Source: Myxococcales bacterium (GTDB lineage: Bacteria; Myxococcota; Bradymonadia; REDH01). Taken from it: a stretch of DNA of 5,728 nt. Position numbers and translations under genes: made by a program. The DNA is taken from positions 1 through 5,728 of the forward strand of contig JAGWVZ010000259.1 of assembly GCA_018970625.1 (NCBI GenBank). Direction: 5' to 3'. The notes beneath the pieces are model-generated. The model made no database searches. It was not told the origin of the DNA and saw only the letters and a list, made by a program, of their open reading frames with translations. Shown one piece after another: positions 1 through 5,728 of the stretch (its first letter is position 1; every line of letters begins with the position of its first letter).

Positions 1-367
1 GGTGAATCGAAGTCTCCGGGATTCCATGAGCAACCAGCGCAGCAAAGAGCGACTGCCCCGACTGAATCGTCCCGCTTACGTGCGCAGGAATCGCCATTGG
101 GCCGGCAACGCCGGGCAATTCACCGTTGGCGACCTCTTCGAGGCGGTCGATGCGGGGCGGTGAGAGCGTCAACAGTCCAGCGACGGGCGCTGTACGTTCC
201 ATAATCGGGTTCGAGCCCTGCTCTGGCCAGAGCCTCCGAGATATCCCAAGCAGCAAAAGAAACGCCAGTACCATGACAAGCAGGAACCTGCGCTGTCGTC
301 GTCGTCGAGCGCCACGAGTCACACTCCCCAGCGACGGGCGTAGCAGGTCTTCCAGAAACGGGTTCAC
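1..367 (-). CDS. N-terminal part of a membrane-anchored envelope protein, probably M23-type peptidase (partial)
   Basis: An open frame runs without a stop from a GTG at 365-367 to the window edge (122 codons, 3' end missing). The GTG overlaps the recN TGA by 4 nt (GTGA), which sets the start. Residues 18-27 are Arg-rich (RGARRRRQRR), partly encoded by a GAC/CGA-type trinucleotide run near 295-307. Residues 28-42 form a Leu-rich membrane helix, so a single-pass protein with its bulk outside the cytoplasm is expected. After a variable linker, residues 97-122 read VSGTIQSGQSLFAALVAHGI and onward. This resembles the small LysM-like/OapA-type domain (G-x-I-x-x-G-x-S-L-f-x-x-L-x-x-x-G-I) that precedes M23 peptidoglycan endopeptidase domains in many proteobacteria. 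The catalytic domain would lie outside the window, so the peptidase call is inference from the N-terminus only. Alternatives are another LysM-like envelope protein or a cell-division factor. That the frame is coding is likelier than the exact family. Confidence 0.6.
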   Translation of the reverse strand, partial: MNPFLEDLLRPSLGSVTRGARRRRQRRFLLVMVLAFLLLLGISRRLWPEQGSNPIMERTAPVAGLLTLSPPRIDRLEEVANGELPGVAGPMAIPAHVSGTIQSGQSLFAALVAHGIPETSIH

Positions 368-2049
368 GTCGGAGTCTCTCGCCAACTTCGGGCATGTTCG
401 AGCATTTCGCGTGCGTGCAGCATCGACGCATCTGTTAGCGCAACGCCACCCAGCATGCGAGCGAGTTCCGTGGTTCGAGCGTCATCCTGCAAAGAGGCCA
501 TGGAGGACGAGGTGCGGTCTCCCACCACTTTCTTCGATGCATGCAGATGTGTGACCCCATGGCACGCAACCTGAGGCTGGTGCGTGATGCAGAGCACCTG
601 CCGCTCACGCCCGAGGTCAGACAGCATGCGACCGACGATATCGGCCGTCGCCCCACCTATTCCCGTGTCCACCTCGTCGAACACATATGTGTCCACGGGG
701 TCCATCGCCACCAGCGCCGTCTTGAATGCCAGCATCAGCCGCGAGAGTTCACCGCCCGAAGCGGTCTTGCGCAGCGGAGCGAGCTCCTGGCCAGGGTTCG
801 CGCTAAAGAGGATCTCGCCTTCTCCGAGCCCCCAAGGCTGCAGCTCGCCCCGATTGGCGACCTGCCACTCCAGCCGCGTGTTTGGCATGGAGAGCGACGC
901 CAGCATCTGCTGGACATCGATGAAGAAGCCGCGCGCCGCCCTCGCGCGCAGCGCCTCGACCTGCTCGGCATGACTCAAGGCAGCGTCCCACGCTCTCTTT
1001 TCGTCGCGTTGCGCCGCTTCGAGCGAGTCCTCAAAATTCTCCAGACGCCGAAGCTCCACTTTCATGTCCTCGATTCGCGCGATGAGCGCGTCTTCGTCGC
1101 AACCATGACGCCGCAGCGCCTTGCGAATCTGTTCATGGCGCGCCTGAAGGGCGTCGATGTCATCGGCATCGCCAATCTCGCTCACCCAGAATGAGAGGTC
1201 GCGCCCCACCTCGCTCAGCACAATCGCGGCCTCGGCCAGACGACGATGCAGCTCGGTCAGGTCTTCATCGAGAACCAGCGCGCGCGAAAGGGAATCCAGC
1301 GCAAGCGAGGCCAGTTGGCTGGCCGAGCGATCGTCGTCATACAGTAAACGCGAGGCCTGCCCTGCGCTTGACCTGAGCTTTTCGAGGTTTTTCATGCGGC
1401 TGACCCGCCTTTCAAGTTCTTCGTATTCGCCGGGACGAAGAGTGAGCGCATCCAGTTCGCGAAGCTGAAACTTTAGAAACTCGATGCGCTCGGTGCGCGC
1501 GGCAGCCATCGAGTTGAGCTCCTGGACCACTGCCCGGGCCTGCTTCCAGCGACCATGCAGCTCCCGCATCGTACGCAGCTCGTCCCGATAACCGCCGAAC
1601 GCGTCGACCAGCTCCCTGTGGCTACCCGGTCGAATAAGCGAGAGCTGCGCATGCTGCCCGATGCGTTCGACAAGCAGATCCGCCATGCGCGAAAGCAAAC
1701 CGACCGTCACGGCCGTATCGTTCACGAACACGCGGTTCGCACCCTTTCGGTTGATGGTCCTGCGAATCACCAGCTCGCCTTCGGCCGGCACACCCACTTC
1801 ACCGAGGATGCCCTGCAACTGCTCGGCCGTGCGCCCGGACACCTCAAAAACGCCCTGCACAGAAGCCTCCTCGGCTCCCGTACGAATCAGGTCGGTCGTC
1901 GCCCGATCACCCAGGAGCAGCCCAAGCGCATCAAACGTGATCGACTTGCCTGCTCCTGTCTCACCTGTGATCGTGGTCAAACCAGCCCCGAACGTCAGTT
2001 CGAGCGCTTCTATCAGGGCAAAATTCCGAATCTGGAGGTGTTGTAGCAT
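364..2049 (-). CDS. recN: DNA repair protein RecN
   Basis: RecN is a cytoplasmic SMC-like ATPase that acts early in recombinational repair of double-strand breaks, holding DNA ends or sister chromosomes with RecA. The 561 residues match the usual RecN length of about 550-560. The N-terminus MLQHLQIRNFALIEALEL is typical of the family. Walker A is GETGAGKS at residues 29-36. A charged coiled-coil region spans roughly residues 160-380. The ABC signature SGGELSR is at about 431-437, Walker B YVFDEVDTG at about 455-463 with D458/E459, and the H-loop THQPQVA follows at about 489. All catalytic motifs are present, with no frameshift. The ATG at 2047-2049 is preceded by AGGTGA a few bases upstream, a good ribosome site. 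The stop overlaps the GTG of the downstream envelope gene. A LexA-like site and a candidate promoter lie 30-80 bp upstream, consistent with SOS control, which is known for recN in several bacteria. Confidence 0.97.
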   Translation of the reverse strand: MLQHLQIRNFALIEALELTFGAGLTTITGETGAGKSITFDALGLLLGDRATTDLIRTGAEEASVQGVFEVSGRTAEQLQGILGEVGVPAEGELVIRRTINRKGANRVFVNDTAVTVGLLSRMADLLVERIGQHAQLSLIRPGSHRELVDAFGGYRDELRTMRELHGRWKQARAVVQELNSMAAARTERIEFLKFQLRELDALTLRPGEYEELERRVSRMKNLEKLRSSAGQASRLLYDDDRSASQLASLALDSLSRALVLDEDLTELHRRLAEAAIVLSEVGRDLSFWVSEIGDADDIDALQARHEQIRKALRRHGCDEDALIARIEDMKVELRRLENFEDSLEAAQRDEKRAWDAALSHAEQVEALRARAARGFFIDVQQMLASLSMPNTRLEWQVANRGELQPWGLGEGEILFSANPGQELAPLRKTASGGELSRLMLAFKTALVAMDPVDTYVFDEVDTGIGGATADIVGRMLSDLGRERQVLCITHQPQVACHGVTHLHASKKVVGDRTSSSMASLQDDARTTELARMLGGVALTDASMLHAREMLEHARSWRETPT

Positions 2050-2080
2050 CGTGTCACCTGGAGTCCTGTTACCGCATTTT

Positions 2081-2108
2081 CATCTATCCTCACGGCTCCG
2101 CTCGTCAA
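2081..2108 (-). promoter_or_regulatory. Candidate sigma-70-type promoter for recN
   Basis: On the minus strand TTGACG (2103-2108) matches the -35 consensus at 5 of 6 positions. It is followed after 16 bp by TAGATG (2081-2086), a poor -10 with 3 of 6 matches. Transcription would begin about 25-30 bp upstream of the recN start codon. The adjoining LexA-like site supports the placement, but the -10 is weak. Confidence 0.35.
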
Positions 2109-2112
2109 TATG

Positions 2113-2129
2113 CCTGAACATGTGTTTTG
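2113..2129 (-). promoter_or_regulatory. Candidate LexA (SOS) box upstream of recN
   Basis: On the minus strand the site reads CAAAACACATGTTCAGG, about 64-80 bp upstream of the recN ATG. It fits 15 of 17 positions of the degenerate Myxococcus-type LexA motif as I remember it (CTRHAMRYBYGTTCAGS). On the plus strand the core GAAC-ATGT-GTTT fits 12 of 14 positions of the Gram-positive SOS box CGAACRNRYGTTYC. It sits just upstream of a TTGACG -35 element, a sensible place for repression. That recN is a classic SOS gene raises the prior. Many motif positions are degenerate, so a chance match is possible. Confidence 0.55.
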
Positions 2130-2300
2130 CATTTTGCTCGGCGCACCGCAAAATTCTCCTCTCTTGCAGTCGTCACCCACGACCACACGACGCACAAAAA
2201 TCGGCATCGCCGGTCGTTTTTCGACGGATGGGTCGCCAATAAGACGCTCAGGCAGCACGCGATGCGACAGTCGACCTCGGCCCAGAAACGCGCACAGGCG

Positions 2301-2330
2301 TTGACACCCCGCCGATGCCTCTCGTAACGA
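2301..2330 (+). promoter_or_regulatory. Candidate promoter for the lipoprotein-cutA unit
   Basis: A perfect TTGACA lies at 2301-2306 and points toward the lipoprotein gene. The best-spaced -10 after 18 bp is TAACGA (2325-2330), which is poor. If this is the promoter, the in-frame ATG at 2315 lies inside it and cannot be the start, which supports initiation at the ATG at 2399. The palindrome CTCGTAACGAG overlaps the putative -10. Confidence 0.3.
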
Positions 2331-2331
2331 G
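2321..2331. repeat. 11-bp perfect palindrome CTCGT-A-ACGAG
   Basis: Two 5-bp inverted arms surround a single central A. It overlaps the putative -10 region of the rightward gene and lies 68 bp before its likely ATG. It could be an operator half-pair or chance. It is too tight to form an RNA hairpin, so DNA binding would be the only plausible role. Confidence 0.3.
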
Positions 2332-2398
2332 TGCAGCCTGCGCTGGACGAAACCGTCTGCGCCTCACCCCACAAAACCGTGAGCCGGGTTTTTCTGCC

Positions 2399-4117
2399 AT
2401 GCTGCACCGACCTGCCCTGTCCTTGCGCAACGTCCTTTTCAGCGGCCTGCTGGCAGTCAGCGTTCCGGGTTGCGATGGCTGTCAGGAGCAGCCTGACAGT
2501 GGCACATCTTCTTCGTCGGTCGCCGAGCCCGTGGCAACCACGCCCCTGCTGGCACGCGTGCCCGCCGATGTCGCCGGCGTGCTGGTCCTGCGGGACTGGG
2601 ATGCCGTTTCCAGCCTGTACCGCTCACTCCGTGCCCGTCTTGAGACCCTGACGGCGTTAGGCGTCATCGAAACCGACCTCCGAAACACCGCAGGCATCGA
2701 TCTTCAACATCCCGAAACCCTTACCGAAATCGGTGTAGCCTATCCGGGTCAGGCAGCGCTCGTCGCGCCGGCATCCGGACGCTCCTGGATTTTGCTGGCC
2801 CTTTCTGACGCCTCGCGTTTCGAGCCGCATGTCACACGTGTGTTCACCGGGCAACCGTTCAACCTGGCCGGCCCCGTGGAGCGGCTTGAGGACACCTCAG
2901 GCGTTGTGCTCGGCTTTCGGTCCGACGAGACCGCCCCTGTTCAATTGCAGATCGCCATCGGCACGTCGCACGCCGCATTCCTTACCGGTGAGAGTGACCT
3001 GCAAAAAGGGCTGGCCCTCCTCGCGTCACCCAGCACCCCTGGCATCGCAGGTTCAGCGTCGTTTCAGGCGTTTTTTTCGTCTGACGCGCCCGACCCCCTC
3101 GTGTTTCACGGGACCGGAGCCGGGCTGCGAAGCGTCATGAACAACATCGCCTCGGGAGACCTGGCCGATCTGCTGAGCATCGAGCAACTGGATGCCCTGC
3201 AAACGCTCTCGCTAAGCGTCAACGCAGATGCGGATTCCATCGACGGAAGGGTCGTCGTCGGCGTGTCAGAGCGCGCCGCTGAACAATTCGCTGAGATGAC
3301 CTCTGCTTCGACCGAGCCCCCCGACTTTGGACGGCTCACCCTGGACTCCACCTATGCGCTTGCCCGTTTCACGCTGAAGTCAGACACCGCCCTCCAATTC
3401 TGGCTGAGTGAGCTCTCGGAGGGCAGACGAGACGCCGTGCAGGCGCAAATCGACGCCTTTAGCGAGCGCATCGGCATGCAGCTCACCAGCGAGATTCTGC
3501 CCGCGCTGGGAACAAGTGGGTTCCTCATGGCCACAGAGACCCGCATGCTCACCCTGCGTCGCGCTGTGCAGTCGCCGCTGGACGAGCCCGGCGCCCTCTT
3601 CACGGGGCTCGGTCTCGTGATGGGTTTGCGAATCCACGACCGGAGCCGGATTGATGAGCTGGTCACGCGACTCGTCGCCACCTCGGACGGTCGGGCGACC
3701 AGCTTCGCAGAGAACGGAAATACGGTCGTTCAGTTCAATGACGAGCAGACGGATGTGGGCACGATTGTGCTGACCGATGACTTTTTTCTGCTGGTGCCCT
3801 CCCGGGACCGCGAAGCGTTTCTGGCCGCGATGAACGATGCCGAGGCAGGTAGAACCTTTGATGAGCCACGCGCGCGGGCCATGCTCTCAGAGCCCGTCGC
3901 CAACGGGCTTTACATCGATCTTGCGCGTGTACTCAGTGGGCCTCTGGGAGCTTTTCTGACGGAAGGCGTGAACGCACAGACGCGCACGACACTGGCCAGC
4001 CTTCGTGACCTGTACGTTTCGATTCAAACAACGCCCACAGGTCTGGACGGCGATTTTTCGGTTCGATTCGCCGCAGCGGATAGCGCACCAGAGTCGGGCT
4101 CAGGCGCCACACCATGA
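2399..4117 (+). CDS. Putative large lipoprotein of unknown function (DUF3352-like layout)
   Basis: I do not recognise a specific family. From the ATG at 2399 the product has 572 residues and begins with a plausible signal peptide: MLHRPALSLR, then a hydrophobic stretch NVLFSGLLAVSV, then PGC with Cys25 as the likely lipidated residue. The lipobox (V-P-G-C) is unusual because of the Pro. A second Cys follows at residue 28, then a Ser-rich linker (GTSSSS). An in-frame ATG at 2315 would give 600 residues but would bury the signal sequence, so I chose 2399; neither start has a clear ribosome site. The mature part starts with LLARVPADVAGVLVLRDWDAV and continues with alternating strand/helix segments. 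The pattern resembles DUF3352-like proteins (P-A-D followed by hydrophobic strands) found as large lipoproteins in delta-type bacteria, a resemblance judged by eye. No catalytic motif is visible. The stop overlaps the cutA start as ATGA, so the two are probably co-translated. Confidence 0.85.
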   Translation: MLHRPALSLRNVLFSGLLAVSVPGCDGCQEQPDSGTSSSSVAEPVATTPLLARVPADVAGVLVLRDWDAVSSLYRSLRARLETLTALGVIETDLRNTAGIDLQHPETLTEIGVAYPGQAALVAPASGRSWILLALSDASRFEPHVTRVFTGQPFNLAGPVERLEDTSGVVLGFRSDETAPVQLQIAIGTSHAAFLTGESDLQKGLALLASPSTPGIAGSASFQAFFSSDAPDPLVFHGTGAGLRSVMNNIASGDLADLLSIEQLDALQTLSLSVNADADSIDGRVVVGVSERAAEQFAEMTSASTEPPDFGRLTLDSTYALARFTLKSDTALQFWLSELSEGRRDAVQAQIDAFSERIGMQLTSEILPALGTSGFLMATETRMLTLRRAVQSPLDEPGALFTGLGLVMGLRIHDRSRIDELVTRLVATSDGRATSFAENGNTVVQFNDEQTDVGTIVLTDDFFLLVPSRDREAFLAAMNDAEAGRTFDEPRARAMLSEPVANGLYIDLARVLSGPLGAFLTEGVNAQTRTTLASLRDLYVSIQTTPTGLDGDFSVRFAAADSAPESGSGATP

Positions 4118-4437
4118 CGGAGCTGCGCGTTATCTACACGACCTGGCCCGATGCCTCGTCAGCGAGATCAGCCGCGAAGACCCTTGTGGACGAAGGGCTT
4201 GTGGCCTGCGCCAACCTGATCGTCGGCGTCGAGTCATTCTATCGTTGGCAGGGCGAAGTGGAATCGTCCGGCGAAGTCATTCTGTTGCTGAAGACTCTGG
4301 ACCTGCGGGTCGCGGCCGTCATGCAACGCGTGTGTGAATTGCACAGTTACAGCGTGCCATGCGTGGTCGAGCTTTCGGTGGGAATGGTGACCCCACCGTT
4401 TCTGGCATGGGCACGAGACTCGGTGTCATCGTCCTGA
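4114..4437 (+). CDS. cutA: CutA1-family divalent-cation tolerance protein
   Basis: CutA1 is a small, ferredoxin-like, trimeric cytoplasmic protein linked to copper/divalent-cation tolerance in E. coli; its general role is not settled. The 107 residues match the family length. Family landmarks in order are VIYTTWPD (6-13), the LVACANLI strand (29-36), SFYRWQGEVE (41-50), EVILLLKT (54-61), ELHSYSVP (75-82) and FLAWARDSV (96-104). The usual HPYEVPE motif reads HSYSVPC here, so Cys83 replaces the conserved Glu and Ser80 replaces another acidic position. Thr10 or Thr9 stands where E. coli has the metal-associated Cys16. The start ATG overlaps the upstream lipoprotein stop (ATGA), with no clear ribosome site, so translation is probably coupled. 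The downstream neighbour is convergent. Confidence 0.95.
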   Translation: MTELRVIYTTWPDASSARSAAKTLVDEGLVACANLIVGVESFYRWQGEVESSGEVILLLKTLDLRVAAVMQRVCELHSYSVPCVVELSVGMVTPPFLAWARDSVSSS

Positions 4438-4485
4438 AACCGTTAAACAAAACCTATCCCAGACAGACGCTTACGACAGAAAAGC
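4438..4485. other. Short gap between convergent genes, weak terminator at best
   Basis: 48 bp separate cutA from the convergent ATPase gene. The only fold I see is on the minus strand across the ATPase stop codon (4480-4494): arms AAGAGC and GCTTTT around a TGA loop. It has only two G-C pairs and a G-T wobble, with a short T run. No strong rho-independent terminator is visible for either gene. Confidence 0.4.
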
Positions 4486-5574
4486 TCAGCTCTTGACGAA
4501 GAAATTCGCGAGATGCTGGAGCTCGTCTATCGTGTGGATGTCCTGTCCGAAGACGGGCACAAGTCGAATGCGGTCATGCTCGATTCGACCACTGAGTCGC
4601 GCGATTCCGGCGCGATCGCGATCGCCCAGCGCAACCAGATTGGCGTAGAATTCCGAAACGCGCTGCTTCATGGGGCTGTCGATGGCCGCCAGCGCGTCAA
4701 CGTCCGTTGGGCGGAACCGGTGAAAGGATCGGTTGAGGACGAAATAGGAGAGCTTCTTGCCCATGCGCGCGAGGTTGTCCTGAAACTCAATGGCTTCGGT
4801 GACGCGGCGTGGATCGGGGGAAGCAATAACGACCAGATGCGTCGAGGCTGCCTGCAGAATCTCGGCGACCTTGTCGCCTCGCTCTTTGAACGTGGCTCGT
4901 ACAATGCGCACGGCCTGAAAGAACTCGCTGAGCTCGCGAATGAACGCATCCCCGCCGATGGTGGACAGCAGCTTGAGCACCACCACGCCGGGGTTGAAAA
5001 TGCGCGAGAACAATCCAGCGTCCGCCTCGGCTGGCAAAAACCAGCGCATGATCCGCTCATCGAACATCGCCGACACGCGTTGTGGCGAAGTAAAAAAATC
5101 GAGCGCGTTTTGCGCCGGCGGGGTGTCCAGAACAATCAGGTCCCACCTGCGGCTTTCATGCATGTCAAAGAGGCGCTCCAGCGCCATGTACTCCTGAACT
5201 CCCGCGAAATGGTCGGCCATGACCCGGTAGACACGATTGTTCAGTATGGAGCCGGCCTGCTCACCGGCAGTGCGGCGAATGAGCGCGTCAAAGCTGGCGG
5301 TGGCATCCAGCATCATGGCGTCGAGCGTTCCCTTTGACTGCGGCGCAATGGCGGCGAGGTTCACGCGCTGCGGCTCATTACCGAGATTGTCGAGCCCCAT
5401 GGCATTCGCGAGGCGCTTTGCGGGGTCGATCGTAAGCACCAGAACCCGTCTCCCAGACAGAGCAGCCCGTAAGGCGAGAGCAGCAGAGGTCGTCGTCTTG
5501 CCCACGCCACCGGTGCCGACACAGACCACAAGGCGAGCCTGATCGAGCATGAATGTGGATGTTTCGGAGGTCAT
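4486..5574 (-). CDS. ArsA/GET3-family P-loop ATPase, non-canonical Walker A, no arsenite cysteines
   Basis: This is a member of the anion-transporting ATPase (ArsA/GET3) branch of SIMIBI NTPases, 362 residues with one ATPase domain. The P-loop is GTGGVGKT at residues 20-27. The position usually holding the signature Lys of this branch (GKGGVGKT) is Thr21. Switch I is TIDPAKRL (48-55) with Asp50. The Switch II / Walker B region is LIVLDTPPAQNALDFF with Asp150. The C-terminus has the family's VPVFGQDIHTIDEL ending. Cys18 is the only cysteine, so the arsenite-binding cysteines of ArsA and the CxxC zinc site of Get3 are absent. No membrane helix is evident, so it should be cytosolic. The ATG at 5572-5574 overlaps the TGA of the upstream gene (ATGA), which favours this start over an internal ATG at residue 9. 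Its target is unknown; an arsenic pump role is unlikely. Confidence 0.92.
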   Translation of the reverse strand: MTSETSTFMLDQARLVVCVGTGGVGKTTTSAALALRAALSGRRVLVLTIDPAKRLANAMGLDNLGNEPQRVNLAAIAPQSKGTLDAMMLDATASFDALIRRTAGEQAGSILNNRVYRVMADHFAGVQEYMALERLFDMHESRRWDLIVLDTPPAQNALDFFTSPQRVSAMFDERIMRWFLPAEADAGLFSRIFNPGVVVLKLLSTIGGDAFIRELSEFFQAVRIVRATFKERGDKVAEILQAASTHLVVIASPDPRRVTEAIEFQDNLARMGKKLSYFVLNRSFHRFRPTDVDALAAIDSPMKQRVSEFYANLVALGDRDRAGIARLSGRIEHDRIRLVPVFGQDIHTIDELQHLANFFVKS

Positions 5575-5728
5575 GGCGTGCCCATGGTAGCCTGCAGGTG
5601 CCCGGCGATGGTTCGGACGAGTTCGGTGTCGTTCTTCTTGGCAAAGAAGAACGGGATTTCGGTCACCGTCAGACGCGGAGCTGCCTTGAGCCTTCGCACG
5701 GCCTCGGCATCCTGTTCTCGCCAGAACG
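5571..5728 (-). CDS. C-terminal end of an upstream gene, probably a second ArsA-family ATPase (partial)
   Basis: An open frame enters from the right edge on the minus strand and ends at the TGA at 5571-5573, giving 51 codons. The tail contains FWREQDAEAVRRLKAAP, then VTEIPFFFAKKNDTELVRTI, then a short helix ending in TMGTP. The arrangement (charged helix, then a strand ending in PFF, then a short helix around an E-L motif) is like the C-terminal end of ArsA-family ATPases. Paired ArsA-family genes in this order are common in Myxococcota and Actinobacteria, as I recall. The 4-nt ATGA overlap with the next gene says the two are made together and probably form a heteromeric pair. The P-loop is outside the window, so the family call rests on the tail and the context. 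Confidence 0.6.
   Translation of the reverse strand, partial: FWREQDAEAVRRLKAAPRLTVTEIPFFFAKKNDTELVRTIAGHLQATMGTP

Larger units (their letters stand above)
2050..2398. other. Divergent intergenic region between recN and the lipoprotein gene
   Basis: These 349 bp separate two diverging genes. The recN-proximal end holds a ribosome site (AGGTGA on the minus strand at about 2054-2059), a candidate promoter and a LexA-like palindrome. The other end holds a TTGACA element and an 11-bp palindrome pointing toward the lipoprotein gene. Between about 2130 and 2300 I see only a very small CGGC-ATC-GCCG hairpin flanked by A and T runs (about 2196-2221) and short chance reading frames with no recognisable protein signature. 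No tRNA, riboswitch or recognised small RNA is evident. Confidence 0.6.

Noticed and set aside
295..307. Trinucleotide (GTC) run as a phase-variable repeat
   Set aside because: Four units only, in multiples of three, encoding an Arg stretch before a membrane helix; length change would not shift the frame.
120..431. 103-codon minus-strand frame overlapping the end of recN
   Set aside because: It is out of frame with both recN and the coupled GTG-start gene, which has a membrane helix and a recognisable domain pattern over the same bases.
541..1194. 217-codon open frame on the plus strand opposite recN
   Set aside because: Same reason: a G+C-rich antisense shadow of a gene with unmistakable RecN motifs, with a composition lacking protein-family signals.
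2196..2221. Terminator-like hairpin with flanking A and T runs in the intergenic region
   Set aside because: The stem is only four base pairs (CGGC/GCCG) with mismatches before the T run, and no gene ends here on either strand.
2105..2407. Small genes in the recN-lipoprotein gap (for example a 100-codon minus frame)
   Set aside because: They overlap the promoter and LexA-like site, have no convincing ribosome site and show no protein signature; one also crosses into the lipoprotein gene.
4513..5337. 274-codon open frame on the plus strand opposite the ArsA-family gene
   Set aside because: No recognisable domain or ribosome site, and the minus-strand gene has clear P-loop motifs across the same DNA. 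Long antisense frames are expected in G+C-rich coding sequence.
4114..5728. Metal-resistance island (cutA beside arsA-like genes)
   Set aside because: The genes are convergent, not one operon; the ATPase lacks arsenite-binding cysteines; no arsR, arsB, arsC or metal transporter is present.

Overview
This window is G+C-rich (around 60% by eye) and gene-dense, with short or overlapping junctions. It reads as ordinary bacterial chromosome: I see no IS element, CRISPR array, tRNA or rRNA. Three things suggest a Myxococcota / former Deltaproteobacteria-type host: a tandem pair of ArsA-family ATPases, a LexA-like site of the Myxococcus type in front of recN, and a large uncharacterised lipoprotein. 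This placement is an inference with modest confidence.

Layout. (1) Positions 1-367, minus strand: the first 122 codons of a gene that starts with GTG inside the recN stop codon. The product is a single-pass, outward-facing envelope protein, probably an M23-type cell-wall peptidase. (2) 364-2049, minus: recN, complete, an SMC-like DNA-repair ATPase. (3) 2050-2398: a divergent intergenic region. It carries a probable LexA/SOS box and promoter for recN, and a TTGACA element plus an 11-bp palindrome facing the rightward gene. (4) 2399-4117, plus: a large putative lipoprotein of unknown function. (5) 4114-4437, plus: cutA, overlapping the lipoprotein gene by ATGA. (6) 4438-4485: a 48-bp gap between convergent genes. 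(7) 4486-5574, minus: a complete ArsA/GET3-family ATPase. (8) 5571-5728, minus: the C-terminal 51 codons of a second protein, probably an ArsA-family partner, overlapping the first by ATGA.

How they may work together. recN and the envelope gene form one leftward unit, probably DNA-damage inducible. The lipoprotein gene and cutA form a rightward unit. The two ATPase genes form a third unit converging on cutA. All three same-strand junctions are 4-nt stop/start overlaps, so translational coupling is likely throughout.

I do not see an obviously new multi-gene system. The points most worth a second look are the recN LexA-like site, the ArsA-family protein lacking the signature lysine and all but one cysteine, the substituted metal-site region in CutA, and the unexplained lipoprotein coupled to CutA.
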